This document shows, in pieces, positions 23,613 through 35,086 of a DNA stretch of 64,000 nt (position 1 is the first letter of the stretch; the number at the start of each line of letters is the position of its first letter). The DNA lies in NCBI GenBank assembly GCA_015680685.1, contig MNCI01014218.1:1-64000 (forward strand), in the 5' to 3' direction. Made by a program: the position numbers and the translations under genes. The notes beneath the pieces were generated by a model. The model worked only from the letters and a program-made list of their open reading frames with translations, did no database searches and had not been told where the DNA came from. The DNA is from Gnetum montanum. Its lineage: Eukaryota; Streptophyta; Gnetopsida; Gnetales; Gnetaceae.

Positions 23613-24640
23613 GATGTTACATTTTCTATTAGAGAAAATCATGATTGAAGGGCTAATTAGACCCAAGAGCTGACTACAATCTAATGATGAACCATGGAGC
23701 CATGATCCATAGAGAGTCACAAACCACCATAAAATATTCCTAATATTTAAGATGATCTAGGTAAGCCAAGAGATACCCTTCCAATTATTTTCATGGATAA
23801 CTAAATCTGAACCACACATCTATAAGAGAATCATGAATATACATTTTGTTCAGGATGAACTCCACCAACCAAAAAGTTTCCTTCATAGTCACTTTCATGG
23901 ATAGAAGAAACTAGAAGATTTCATTATGCCCTAACAAGGTACATCAACTACAAAGAAATTGGTAGGATAAAGATACAATGATCTAGATAATTCTTACCCA
24001 ATTGATTAAGGTTATTTTAAGTTTTTGTCAAAAGGCTAGTAGTCATGGCTTAAGTCTTAGAATATCATCCACCTTACATAAGACCTTTGCAACAGTAAGT
24101 TTAAATGATCAACTAAGCCATAAGATTATCTCATCCCTACTTAAACACTAAGGATTATTACCAAGAGATTCATAGGAAAACCAATACCTAGTGGGTAATC
24201 TTGTGATATCTTACTTTGATGACCATCTCCTTAGTACCTCATTAGGGTATAGCCATGATGTGAGAGGATAGGCCTACATCACATTTATGAAATTATAATA
24301 GTATATGTGTTACATTCTTTTCCAAGATTTTGTATATCATTATAATTAAATCCAAGTCATTTGAAAGTCCACATCTTGCTTATACATCAGCCTAGTAATG
24401 TCAATTTGGTAAAATAAGCTATTTTGATCCTTTCAAATCCTAAAAATACAACTTATCTTTTGAACCCTAAAATGATGCCCAGTACGTACCACTTGTTGAG
24501 ACAATTCTAATAACATATATTTCATGCCAATCGACTTCATGGTTTGGGAGATATTGTTGTTAAAAGTTTCTCTTTATGGGTGCTTGAATAAAATAATAAT
24601 AGAAAGTTATAAAAAACTTAATAAAAAATATTTAGCAATT

Positions 24641-24712
24641 AGAATTGAACTCATGACCTTCAAGTTATTAAACTTGAATCTTAAGCCTTATTTGAATAGC
24701 CACCTAGCCAAG
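24641..24712 (-). repeat. tRNA-derived SINE-like head
   Basis: On the minus strand TGGCTAGGTGG (box A pattern) is followed by AGTTCAATTC (box B pattern) about 45 nt later, preceded by AGGTCATG as in the copy at 2632-2692. Neither copy forms a tRNA. The body is not recognisable. Confidence 0.45.
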
Positions 24713-24779
24713 TCTCCAAGTTAAATATAAGTGAACATATAATTATATATAAATGTCTATATAATTTAAAAATATTTTA

Positions 24780-25010
24780 ATTGTGTCCTACCCTAGTAGG
24801 CTACCATTACTTGTTATGGCTAATCTAGCCATGGAATGACCACCACTAGTAGCAACTAGCATAGCCAGTTTCACTACCACGTGATAGGACCTTAGGCCCT
24901 ATTGTGAGGCATTATAGTATGCCACTATAGTAGTAGCCAGCCTAGCCAAAATTGGTTAACTATGCTATTATGTGGTAGGTAGTAGCTAAGCTATCATAAG
25001 AGCTATGTTG
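24780..25010. repeat. Loose array of GGCTA/TAGCC words
   Basis: About ten TAGCC or GGCTA words occur, several as inverted pairs such as GGCTAATCTAGCC and AGCCAGCCTAGCC. No coding frame. It may be another decayed palindrome array; the pattern is weaker than at 22755-22960. Confidence 0.3.
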
Positions 25011-25325
25011 TCCATGTAGCCTTGTTGCCCTTAATGCATTGCACTTTTCTTTCCTCCTGTTGTAGGCTCATCATCCATCATTACTGCACTGTCGTTGCTT
25101 TGCCACTCATCATGCACCATTTGTTGTACCTACCTACTTTTTAGTTTACTTTGAATCAAAAGTAAGTATGGTTTCAATGTCATTCCATGAGGATTTAAGC
25201 ACCAAATGCTTTAAATACATCATCAGAAGACACGTTCTTATCTTATGGGGATCATTGGAAACCATCTGGGTTCATGATACAACTTATGGACTCAATTTTC
25301 TATGATCGTTAAAAAACTTCAAAGT

Positions 25326-25490
25326 TAAAATTTTTCTAAGTGTTAGAATTGAAACTCTGAAACTGAAATTTTCTAAGTATTAGAGCTAGCATGCATCAAA
25401 ATTTTGAGTTTTGTTAGCCCTAACACCACTCAAAATTTTTCTAAGTGTTGGATTTGATGTGACATAAAATTCTTCTAAGTGTGACTGACA
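25326..25490. repeat. Degenerate repeat around AAAATTTTTCTAAGTGTTAG
   Basis: Four copies of a TTTTTCTAAGTGTTAGAATTGA-like word (shortest form TTCTTCTAAGTGT) occur at about 25332, 25366, 25435 and 25468. No gene context. Confidence 0.5.
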
Positions 25491-26081
25491 TTGGATATCA
25501 AAGAGCCAGCTGATATTAAATATCAAAAGTTAGAATCAATGTCAAAAGCAATATTGACACTATACCTTTGAATCACCTCAAGGAAAATTTATGCTTCAAA
25601 CAAGAAAGCCTAGTAGTCAAATTTTATCATGTAATTTGATTAGATTCAAGCATAAACACAATTGCTTGTTTTCCCTTCAAAATGTTATCTTATAGCCTTA
25701 TTTTGATAGAAATGTTGGATCCTTTTTAATATGTAAAATAAAATCTGTGACCTACAAGCTATAATTTTTATTATGCTAGTATATGAGAGATAAAAATGTA
25801 AAAATGCTATCAAATTTAACATCAAAATTAAAAAATAGTAGTGACTGATACACTACAATGTTGGGTCATGAAAATGGCCCAAATATGCTATGTAACAATC
25901 TAGAAAGCACATGGCAATGTAATTGACATAAAAACAATAGATTAGAGGCCTATTTAAGCCAAATAGAATATCATTTTTTGGATCTTTTGGGTAATCTTTT
26001 TGGTAGAAAATTTTTGGTTGAAAGAGATTGGTTTTAGTAAAGAGAGGAGCAATTGTTACAAATTTTGTAGCCTTTTATAGT

Positions 26082-26979
26082 TGATGAGTGGCGAGATACC
26101 CCTACACTCAACCATACGAATATGAGTGTAGCATGCACGATCTGGTCGAACTTCGCAGACTAAGTGCCTACATGCCCCATGGAACACTTAGGGTTAATCA
26201 TTCGTTGTCTTCCCAGACTTACTTGTAGTTGTCACGGTGTATGGTTAAGTAAGTCCAAGGTATATGATTTTTATGGTCTTTTCTATTTATGTCTCCTATG
26301 CTACCAAGGTGAAGGGTTGAGAAACTAATTACTAACACTAACTAATGAACTAAGTCTAAATTACCTAGCATCAGCATCCGTTCCCACTTACTGTACACAC
26401 CCTGAACCGATGCAACCGCAGCTACCAAACGCTAATCATTGTTGGGATCACCACATGTAATGCACGTACTCGAAGTGATCATACTGAGGCACTTAACTAG
26501 GAGGAAAGGGTTGAGAAAATCTAATCTAGCCTAAGTACGATGAGCATCCATTCCTTGATTATCCGTACACATCCTTAAATGCTCGTAATCAAGTCGTACT
26601 CATTTCGCATTACTAGGAGTAATAAATAATAGGTAATAAATGACAAGTAATAAATAACAGGTAATAAAATCCTATTCCATGCACTGCAAGGTTTATCCGA
26701 AAAGCTCATCTTTATTGCCATACACAAACTGGTATTTAGGTACAATGTTTGCTCGAATAAAGATCCGTTCACTTTGGGACTCCTACTGTGGGCACATGGA
26801 AAATATTCTATCTCTGGAGTGATCAATCTGCCAGAGTTTCCCTACTGTCTAGCCTAGGATAATGAAACAAGGGAGAGCTGCCTCTTATTTATAGATATGA
26901 CGATGCACCATGATATCGCATATGCAATATCGCAAGGGAAGACGCGATATCGTGGCCCATGCGATATCGCATCCCATCA
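26082..26979 (-). repeat. 3' LTR of the split minus-strand element
   Basis: An 898-bp LTR in reverse orientation, from TGATGAGTGGCGAG to GCGATATCGCATCCCATCA. It has three intact and one decayed GATATC palindromes beside the TATA box (about 26889). The polypurine tract complement TACCCCCATAACTAAA follows. Confidence 0.88.
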
Positions 26980-28229
26980 TACCCCCATAACTAAATGAAA
27001 ACTCGTCCTTGAGTTCCTTACAATAATATCGAGAAGGTATGGGATTATTGACTCAAATGAAACTAATGGGATGACATGTGAACGGATCATCATTACAAGA
27101 GACAACAAAACTGGTGTTCAGGATAACAAGAGTAAACACCTTATTACATTGACATCAGGCCTCATTTGGTAGCTGAGAAAGAGAGAGAGAAAGAAGTGTT
27201 GCTGCTGCCAATGCCAAGATTGTGCCTTTCATTGTCCATCTGTAAGCACGCCATTGATCTTGCTCCTTACATAGTTGCTTCCAGCACTGCTTCATTCCAA
27301 GCGTTCCTTCCAGATCCCCTCTATTGTTGTATGATTTCCATCTGCACACACAACAAAATCTTATCTTAGCAAGGGTAAATGAATCATCATGTAATTGATA
27401 CATTGCTTCAGTGTAAATCCATTGGCTGGGTTGTGGTATGGCTGATATGGATCTAGAAATATAATAATGGTGACTACCAAAGGTGTAGGGGTTAGGAGAA
27501 AAAAAAAATCAGGGCTAGGATAAAATCGAAAAAATTGGGCCTCGTACCCTCATGACTAATCGCGAACCTCCAGTAGCGTTAGAATGGATAAAGAAAAGGA
27601 ATAAGAAAGATAGGTAAAAAGGGAAAACTATGACATCGATGAAATGGATGTCAAGATGGAAATGAACAAAATAAAATTAATTGCAAAAATGTTAAAGGAA
27701 AGAATTTAACTAGTGCACCAAATAGGAATGCTAGTGGGTCGTTCCCAAAGTAGGCTCATGCCTTTAATGCCCTGACAAACCTGCATTCAAAGAGTCTGCA
27801 GGCTGTAGGAATGTCATTTGGAAAAAGAGTTAAAGTCTTAACCACAAGAATTTACCAAAAATAAAACAATGCATCAACCAAAATATACACTAATGATACA
27901 ACTGGAAATGAGGCGAATAATGGAGAGAAGGGTGGAGAGAAGAGAATGGAATGGAATCCCAAGAAAAAGGTGGTGTAAAGCCCCTTGTGTGTTTCATGAT
28001 TAATGTGACTTGGCAAATCTCATTCCAACTTAGGCCTCAAACTAACCACATCCAGTGACTTCACATCAATGCATTCGGCTAAATCATCCACTTGAATGAC
28101 AAGGATGCTTTCTCCAAGAGCCACCACCATTTCGACGTAACAAACGAGAGAATGGAAAGCCAGAAGGGCCTTAGTTAGAGGGAACATTTTAGTTCCATAA
28201 CCAGTGCTTCTAGCCCAAGTTTATTTCAT
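26980..28229 (-). other. 3' internal region of the split minus-strand element
   Basis: Down to about 27980 it matches 14650-15661 of the plus-strand copy. Further in (28210-28000 on the minus strand) a 47-residue open stretch reads LLAFHSLVCYVEMVVALGES and VDDLAECIDVKSLDVVSLRP before a stop. I do not recognise it. It could be the end of an extra ORF that the copy at 11139-16614 has deleted. Confidence 0.5.
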
Positions 28230-28239
28230 CTAAGGGGTG

Positions 28240-29394
28240 TGCTTTGAATTCTCACTTTTTTTTGTTTTCTTTTCTTCTTTTTTTTTTGTTTTCTTTTTGT
28301 TTTGTTTTGTGTTTTTATGCTTGAGAACCACACCACGCAAAGACTTCTTATTTTTATTGTTGTACCGCCTGAAATCGTCGGTCTCCGGCTGGAAGGAAAC
28401 AAAGACCGTGGGATCGCAGGGCGAGCACAGAAGACCCTGCCTTCGCCTGAGGGTGAGTTGGAATGCACGAAGGCAAAGTACCTTGGGTGGTCCGCACGCG
28501 GATCAGACAAGGATTTCCCCGAACGTACACCGAAGTGTTATACGCTGGGTTATGTGTAAACGGCGTAATGGGTGTAAACGAGAGCATAAACAGCGTAACA
28601 GATGCGAACAGAGCGTAAATGCAAGCGAACGTAAACAGAACACATGTAAGAGATTAATGTAAACTGCAAACAATTGTATTACAGAATGAAAGTACAATGC
28701 ACCGGTCTAACGTAGTTGTGATGGACACAAGGCGGACGAAAAGCCCTGGTGGATGCAGGGATGACTCGGCTAGTTCACACTGTAGGCGCAGCATAGAGAC
28801 TAGCGTAGAGGACTATCTAGCGTAAAGGGTTTTCAGATCTGGTGCGCAACGTAATTGTTCTCTGGTATGCTTTGGGATTTTTGCCAACCGACCTGGATGA
28901 AGTGAAAAATCGGGGCTTTTGTACCGGTTGTTACGCTAGACTCGGGTTAGGAGACACGTGGCACATTGACCAGGTGCATACAATTTAGAAATATACAATA
29001 TATTAGATCTGCTAGGCGTATACGCTGCATCAGGCCGGCGTATACGATGGGCGTCTACGCTGGAGGTGCTGGGCGTGTGAACTTGGGTGGAGATGCTATG
29101 GACGCCGAGCGTATACGCTGGGCATATACGCTGATGGATGCTGGGCGTATACGCTGACGGTTGCCAACTTGCTTCAATTCTTGCTCTTCAGTGTTGTGTT
29201 CATGCTGTCTTTGGAGATCTTGTCGTCGGGCGTATGCATTTGAGGCATGTACGCTTGGCGTGTACGCTGGAGAATGCCGGGCGTATACGCTGCGGGTGTG
29301 TACTTGGGCATATACGCTGGGCGCATACGCTGGAACTACATACTTAGTAAAAATTAAGAATTTGATCTCTGAAGTTGCCATGTTTAACACCAAA
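28240..29394 (-). mobile_element. Leader fragment of a second Tat-like copy, rich in GCGTATACGC palindromes
   Basis: On the minus strand it starts right after the LTR end with TTTGGTGTTAAACATGGCAAC. This has the position of a primer-binding site, and its counterpart at 43655 reads TTTGGTGTCAAACATGGCAA. Then come about ten copies of the palindrome GCGTATACGC and variants (28990-29335), other GCGTA-words, and a T-rich end at 28255-28310. Because it lies outside the 3' LTR it is probably the start of a second, tandem copy that was cut off. Frames such as 29055-29393 and 29161-29670 are produced by the palindrome repeats. Confidence 0.5.
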
Positions 29395-29981
29395 TGTAGC
29401 TGTGGTCATCTGGAGTCGCAGGGACTTGCTTCTTGTTGGATAAGTACCAAGCTCGAAATTTTTGTGGTGTTTCATTGGCCTCTTTTTGTTGATGCTTGGA
29501 GGAATCGACCCGAGAAGCATCGAAAAAGAAGTGTAAAACACCACAAGCAACTTGATATAGACTTTGTCCTTTACCACTTGACTAGACGTCATCGCACCGT
29601 GTTCAGTAGTACATGGGATCGGGAAAGTGAAATTTTGTATCTGGGGGGTCATGGAGATTGTGAGGATTGATAATTGATCTAGGGGATTATGCAGGGGAAA
29701 GGGGATGCTCTGGTGTGCGGCATGTTGATCCTTGTTAATAGCCATTGTTTAGCAGACTCGGAGTTCAGACATGCGATGTGTGTCCTTTGGTGGAACAAGG
29801 CTCTTGGTTAGTGTTTAAGAGAACTTGTTGGCAAGACCAAAGCCACAGGAGGATGTGTTACATTCTTTGGAAGAATAGGGCCCATGTTTAATGTTTAGGA
29901 GGGACCTGTTGACGGATAGCCAAAGCCATGCAACTGGATGTTTCTTGACCGTTTTGGACATGAGTACTGGGTTTTGAGACA
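29395..29981 (-). repeat. 3' LTR of the Tat-like element
   Basis: On the minus strand it runs TGTCTCAAAAC ... ATAGCTACA-like (here CACAGCTACA), 587 bp, with TG/CA ends. It is preceded by a purine tract GGCGGGGAGGCAGT (29995-29982). The end next to 29395 matches 43656-43735 closely (about 80 bp of LTR plus ~125 bp of adjoining leader), which defines the LTR edge. The PPT side is inferred. Confidence 0.65.
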
Positions 29982-30514
29982 ACTGCCTCCCCGCCTGGGG
30001 CTTATATGGGAAGTGCCAAGGGTCTCACTTTTTTTTGTGTGGTTTGCGTTGATCTTGTACTCATGCTCAGGTGCCAGGCCGTGTGTTGCAATTGCTGTAG
30101 CGTGTTGTAGTGTGCAACTATGTGCTCAAATTTTTTGAATGTATTCGGTGTATCGGAGGTCGGGAAACAAATAGTGAATATACCGGGTATGGGAATGTAC
30201 CATTGAACAGTTTGATTTAGTCTTGCCATGTGTGCTGTGAACATTGTCTCATCTTGCTGCTTGTGATGGGATGCATTCTTGTGCGAAAACCTCTGGGTGT
30301 CATCCTGCAAACATAACTCCAAGGAGACAAGAAAACCATGAGTGAATAAGTGAGCTTAGACTTACACGGCTGTAGACGGAGCAAAGATGCTGGAGGAGAC
30401 TCTAAGCACTGTGTATGGATGGCGGCGATGTCGATGAGATTTTCTGCCGGTGAGCGATGCAGTGATTCTGATGAGTGAGTGTGGGTGAGGAGTGAAGAGC
30501 CGGGGATGAACGTG

Positions 30515-30880
30515 CCATTTTGTAGTCTTAGCGGACTATCATGGGTTAGTTTTATGTCGTAACCCGTTGGACATTGCCCATTTAGCGTCATGGCAGACGT
30601 TACATTGCCATTTTCTAGTCTTGGCGGACCATGCAGAGGCAAGTTAGTTTATAGTCCTAGCGAACTCTGGTGGTTGTGACAGTGGCAATTTACTGTCATG
30701 CTGGACGGGTGCTAGTTTATCATCATTGCGGACACTTTGGGGTATCAGTTTATTGTCATGATGCCAGAACAGCTGTGGCGTTAGTTTTAAGTCGTAACCC
30801 AGGACTGTATAGTGGTATTAGTTTATCATCATGATTCCAGGATGAGCTGTGGTATCAGTTTATAGTCATGATTCCAGGAC
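30515..30880 (+). repeat. Minisatellite cluster 1 (after pol)
   Basis: About eleven loose copies of a 25-45-bp unit with the core TAGTTTAnnGTCATnnCGGA occur, e.g. TAGTTTATCATCATTGCGGA and CAGTTTATAGTCATGATTCC. They lie between the end of pol (30903, minus) and the polypurine tract. The same word forms clusters at 34494-34645 and 39768-40055. Confidence 0.7.
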
Positions 30881-30902
30881 TTGCACGTACCTGAGCATGT
30901 AC

Positions 30903-32141
30903 TCAAACGTAGAATGGTTTTAGGTACAAATGATTGGTCAGATTGGAAAACTCGTTTCCTTCCATGTCAGCTAACTTGAATGCTCCATTGTCAAATTCTT
31001 TGGTGACCAAGTAAGGTCCTTCCCAGTTGGCTGAGAACTTGTCCGCGTGTTCGCAAACTGCCTTAAGCACAAGGTCCCCTTCTTTGATAGGGCGCTTGTT
31101 GATGTTATGCCCATGTTGTTGTCGTTGTTGTTTTTGGTACCACTCGATCTAATCGAGTGCACGTATGCATTCCTCCTCCACCGAGTCCAGGTCAATGATG
31201 CGCAGATCATTGTTTTGTCCTTCGTTGAGGAGTCCAGAGAGTGTGATCCTTAAAGATGGTACCTGTAATTCTAAAGGTAAAATAGCTTCTGAACCGTAAA
31301 CCAGACTATATGGTGTTTTACCTGTTGACGTTCGGTGCATAGTACGGTATGTCCACAATGCGTATATCAATTGCTCGTGCCATTTTCTTTTGCTCTAGAT
31401 AAGCATTTTCTTAAGTATTGTAATAATCGTCTTGTTTGTTGCTTCCGCTTGTCCATTGCTCTGAGGATAGTAAGGGGATGAAAAGGAATGTTTGATCCCC
31501 AGACTGTTACAAAAGGTTTGGGTTTCGGCACTGCTAAATTGTGGCCCGTTGTCAGTGATAATTGTCAAGGGGATGCCAAAGCGTGTTACGATATTTTCAA
31601 GAATGAAATTGCATACATGTTTAGATGTGGTTTTTCGAAGGGGAGCAGCTTCTACCCACTTCGTGAAGTATTTTGTCGTGGTTATGATAAAATCATGCCC
31701 TGCAGAAGATGAGGGTGTTATCGGGCCGATAAGGTTCAATCCCCATTTTTGGAAGGGCCATGTGATTTGCACTGTGTGCAACTCATTTGGTGGTACATGT
31801 ATTAGATTACTATGTTTTTGGCAAGTGCTACATGTTTTGACCTTGGAGAGATAGTCATATTCCATGTGTGGCCAATAGTAGCCTAAACGTCTTATTTTTG
31901 TTACCATGGCTTTTGGCGCTATGTGTCCTCCACATAGTCCCTCATGTACTTGATCAACAACAGTTTGGGCATCGGTACCACTGACGCATGTTAACAATAT
32001 ACCTTCGTAGGATCTATGACACAATGTATCCCCTACCAGGATATACTGCTTAGAACGTTTCCGCACAGCGTCCTTTTGCGCATTTGTTAGATGTTGTGGT
32101 GTTTCACCATGTAGAAGGTATTCTTTTATGTTATGTACCAT
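30903..32141 (-). pseudogene. Integrase of the Tat-like element, broken
   Basis: From ATG-like 32141 it has the HHCC zinc module (HEGLCGGH ... CSTCQKH). In the core the first catalytic Asp is replaced by Asn (KWGLNLIGP), while the second Asp (TDNGPQF) and the Glu (NGQAEATNK) are kept. After a TAG at 31395 the frame goes on through an ALWTYRTMHRTSTGKTPYSL block. After another TAG at 31149 it reaches the GPY/F module (WEGPYLVTKEFDNGAFKL) and a stop near 30903. A frameshift near 32135 separates it from RNase H. The stops and the D-to-N change make it inactive. Normally it would insert the cDNA into the genome. Confidence 0.85.
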
Positions 32142-32905
32142 TCTATCGCTTGTGTTGTACTAACAGATGCAATCGGCAATGTGTCAAGGGTATCGGTGAT
32201 TGGTTCAGCACAAATGGTTATGGAGCTTGGCAATGTGTGGAACATGTTTGGTGATATGTTTAATGCTAATGTGGCTAACGCATCTGTGATGGTGTTATCA
32301 TTTCTAGAGACGTGTTGCACATCGATGCTTTCGAATCGCCTCATTAGGTGTTTTGCCAAGTCACAGTATGGTTGTAAGTGTTGGGCTTTACATGTATAGA
32401 CGTCTGTAACTTGGTTTAGGACTAGTTGTGAATCGCCTCTGACTATAAGCCGTGTGATATCTGAAGCCAGTGCTGCCGCGAGACCTCTAAGGAGACCTTC
32501 GTACTCTGCTATGGTGTTCGTACAATGAAAGTTGAAACGATAGGCAAAGGGTCGGATCTCCCTAGAGGGATAGGTGATGACAGCGGCTGCACTTCCTCCT
32601 CGAGAGGTGGATGCTCCATCAAAATTTAAAATAGCATCATAGTCATTGGGCACTATGTCTATTGCGCTTACATTCTCATCCGGGAATTCTGGTTCTATAG
32701 TCACTTGATCACGTGTTGGTGACGTGGCCATTTGATTTGCTATAGCTTGACCCTTGACCGATGATTGTGTTACGTAGTACAGGTCAAACTCAGCTATCAT
32801 GGCTTTCCACTAGGCTATTCGACTTGTTTCGTAAATGTTCCCTGTTATGGCTCTCAGTACATTGTCCTTGCAAATTATGTAAACCTGGTTACGGAAGAGG
32901 TAATG
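32126..32905 (-). pseudogene. Connection and archaeal-type RNase H domain of the Tat-like element
   Basis: After the TGA at 32906 the frame continues with HYLFRNQVYIICKDN and, past a TAG at about 32801, WKAMIAEFDLYYVTQ and KGQAIANQMA. This is the end of the first, gypsy-type RNase H. It is followed by a second RNase H with all four acids in place: FDGASTSRGG, AEYEGLLRG, RGDSQLVLNQ and TDALATLAL. Two RNase H domains in a row are known for plant Tat elements, the first usually decayed. Here the first lacks the Asp in FYIYLATSESS. Confidence 0.85.
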
Positions 32906-34389
32906 TCACCATTTTCTTAAAGAAAAGACTAAAGCTAAACATGACTTCTCCACGTCGTTATACCTTTTCTCGTGGGCAACTAATGCATGGCTCAAGTAAT
33001 ATACAAGGACTTCGGTTCCGTCATCTTGTTTCTGGCAAAGCATAGACGCGATTGACGATTCTGAAGTGGCAAGGTAGATGTAAAACGGTTTATCGTTTCG
33101 GGGTGGGTAAACCGTAGGCAATCGGGTAAGTGCTGTTTTGATGTTCTCGAATGCTTCTTGGCACTCCGGAGTCCATTCAAAATGGACGTTTTTGCATAAC
33201 AGGTGATTCATAGGTTTTAGTTTGTTTGTGAGTTTTTCTATGAAGCGCCTGATAAACTGCAATCTACCTTGTAGACCTCGAAGTTCGGTAAGGTTGCCTG
33301 GTGGTTTCAGGTTTGTTATGGCCTTAACCTTATCGGGGTCTACTCGTATCCCTGCTTCGGAGGCTATGAATTTGAGCATTTTGCCTGTTTTGACGCGAAA
33401 GACACACTTTTTTGGATTAAGTCTTAGTTCATACTTTAAACAATGCTTTAAGACTAAGTCGAGATCTTGTACATGTTGTTCCGATGTTTTGGACTTAACC
33501 ATGATGTCATCTATGTAATTGTTGAGGGATCGTAGCATGTAATCACTAAAGATAAACGTCATTGCTCTTTGGTACATGGCTCCAGCATTCTTGAGACCAA
33601 AGGGCATCATTGTATAACAAAAGGTTCCCCATGGTGTCATAAAGGTTGTCCTAAGTTGATGTTCCGGGTTGATACGTATTTTATTATATCTCGAGAAACC
33701 ATCCATAAAAGATAACAAGGCATGTCCGGCGGTTGAATCAACGAGTTGATCGATGCTTGGCAGGGGAAAGTCATCTTTTATGATTGCTACATTCAGATCT
33801 TGGAAGTCAATGCATAAGCGAATGCTTCCGTTTTTCTTTGAGACGATGACCATGTTGGACACCCAATCGGCGTAATCAATAGCCCGAATGAAACCAGCTT
33901 GATAAAGCTTGGTGATCTCATTGCGAACTGCCAATGCTACCTCGGGTCTAACTTTTCGTGCCTTTTGTTTTACTGGTCTCAATTTCGGGTCAAGAATAAT
34001 GTTGTGCTGGACAATTCTAGGATCTAACCCGGGCATGTCCGTATAGGACCAAGCGAATGCTTTCATATTTTCCCTAAGAACATTCTTGATGTCTTTGGCC
34101 AAGTGCAGTTGTAGTAATGTGCTTAATTTTAACACTTTAATTTCCCCATCAGGCATGGTGATGGGGGTTTCAGTCAACGGATCTTCGGTGATATTTTCGG
34201 CCTCTATGTCAAGGAATTTTGCCATGCTTTTGTAATCGTCTGTTGTTTGCTGTGTTGAGGCTATGACTACATCGTTCGTTGGTGAACTTAAGTTGATGGA
34301 GTTTATGTTAATGTCTCATGTAATTTTTCTGTATGGTCCTTCAATGATTAACGGTGCGGTTAAATGCTGGCAGTCCATTGAGCTTGCTC
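32906..34389 (-). pseudogene. Reverse transcriptase of the Tat-like element
   Basis: The open part runs from 34225 to 32906 (439 codons) and holds RT blocks in order: PVKQKARKVRPEVA, GFIRAIDYADWVSNMVIV, RLCIDFQDLN, FPLPSIDQLVD, the MMPFGLKNAGAMYQR block and the catalytic NYIDDIMVKS at residues 236-245. After these come LRLNPKKCVFRV and the start of RNase H. The same frame reaches back to 34387 with one TGA (a KIT-stop-DIN context), and there it meets a splice-acceptor-like site. RT copies element RNA into DNA in the cytoplasmic particle. The RT part itself is intact here, but it is cut from RNase H and integrase by stops that fit C-to-T changes (Arg CGA to TGA, Gln CAG to TAG). Confidence 0.88.
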
Positions 34390-34425
34390 CTGCCAATAAA
34401 CAGAGAGCGGAATAAGAAAAAGGGA
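34390..34425 (-). promoter_or_regulatory. Splice-acceptor-like site before the RT frame
   Basis: On the minus strand a pyrimidine-rich run CCCTTTTTCTTATTCCGC, then TCTCTGTTTATTGGCAG, is followed by GAGCAAGC. From there the RT frame is open except for one TGA. Position and shape fit the 3' end of an intron between protease and RT, as known in Ogre elements. I could not find the matching donor with confidence; it would lie near the protease end at about 40064-40120. Confidence 0.55.
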
Positions 34426-34493
34426 GATCGTTCTATGCCTTTTGGTAATTTTAATCTATGTGTACATGCATAATGGTGGATTATCGTCACACC

Positions 34494-34645
34494 AGGACGT
34501 ACGGCAGTTTAAGGCCGTACTGGGCCGCAAGTGGCAGTTTAAGGCCATACCAGGCCGCGAGTGGCAGTTTAAGGCCATACCGGGCCGTCACTGAATTGGG
34601 AAATGGCAGTTTAAGGCCGTACCGGGCCTTAATGGCAGTTTACAC
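34494..34645 (+). repeat. Minisatellite cluster 2 (between RT and the antisense gene promoter)
   Basis: Five copies of CAGTTTAAGGCCGTACCGGG with slight changes, spaced about 28-38 bp. It is more uniform than the other two clusters, which suggests recent homogenisation. Confidence 0.85.
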
Positions 34646-34821
34646 TAGAATGTTTAGTGTAAACATGTGAAATGGGATCCACGGAGGAACCAGGACATAA
34701 TAATCTCTGTTTTTAATAATTTTTATCATTTTTTCAGGCAAATTTTAGTGAAAATAAGCAAAAGGCACGAAAATGGCAAAAAGTTGCAACAGCGGCGTAA
34801 ACGGCGGCGTCAGCGGAGCGC

Positions 34822-34850
34822 TATATAAGGGGGGGGGGGGGGGGGGGGGG
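34822..34850 (+). promoter_or_regulatory. TATA box and G22 tract upstream of the antisense gene
   Basis: CTATATAA at 34821-34828 is followed immediately by 22 G residues (34829-34850) and then TTTCATTTG. It lies 265 bp before the ATG at 35087, on the same strand. The G run falls where transcription would start and could form a G-quadruplex. Its true length may be uncertain in the assembly. Confidence 0.55.
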
Positions 34851-35086
34851 TTTCATTTGTTTCTTACTTTGAATCGTGAGCGTAAGTGACAGAGTGTAAA
34901 CTGTTAAAGCGTAAGCGTAAACTATCACGCCTGGCGTAAGCGTAAACTTGCCCGTGAGCGTAGACGCCGAAGAGTAACCCTAGCGTAGACGCCCAACACT
35001 AAACCCCAGCGTAGACGCGGAGTGTAGGCTTTCAGGCGCCAACGTAGATAGCGTAAACTTGTGCAATTAGCATAAAGGAGGCTGAG

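Noticed and set aside
28990-29335. Palindromic array considered as a CRISPR
   Set aside because: The repeats are short palindromes with irregular gaps in a plant retrotransposon; there is no repeat-spacer regularity and no cas gene.
28966-29670. Overlapping frames on both strands with YTLGVYA/AYTPSVYA repeats
   Set aside because: They come from translating the GCGTATACGC palindromes, which have few stops in any frame.
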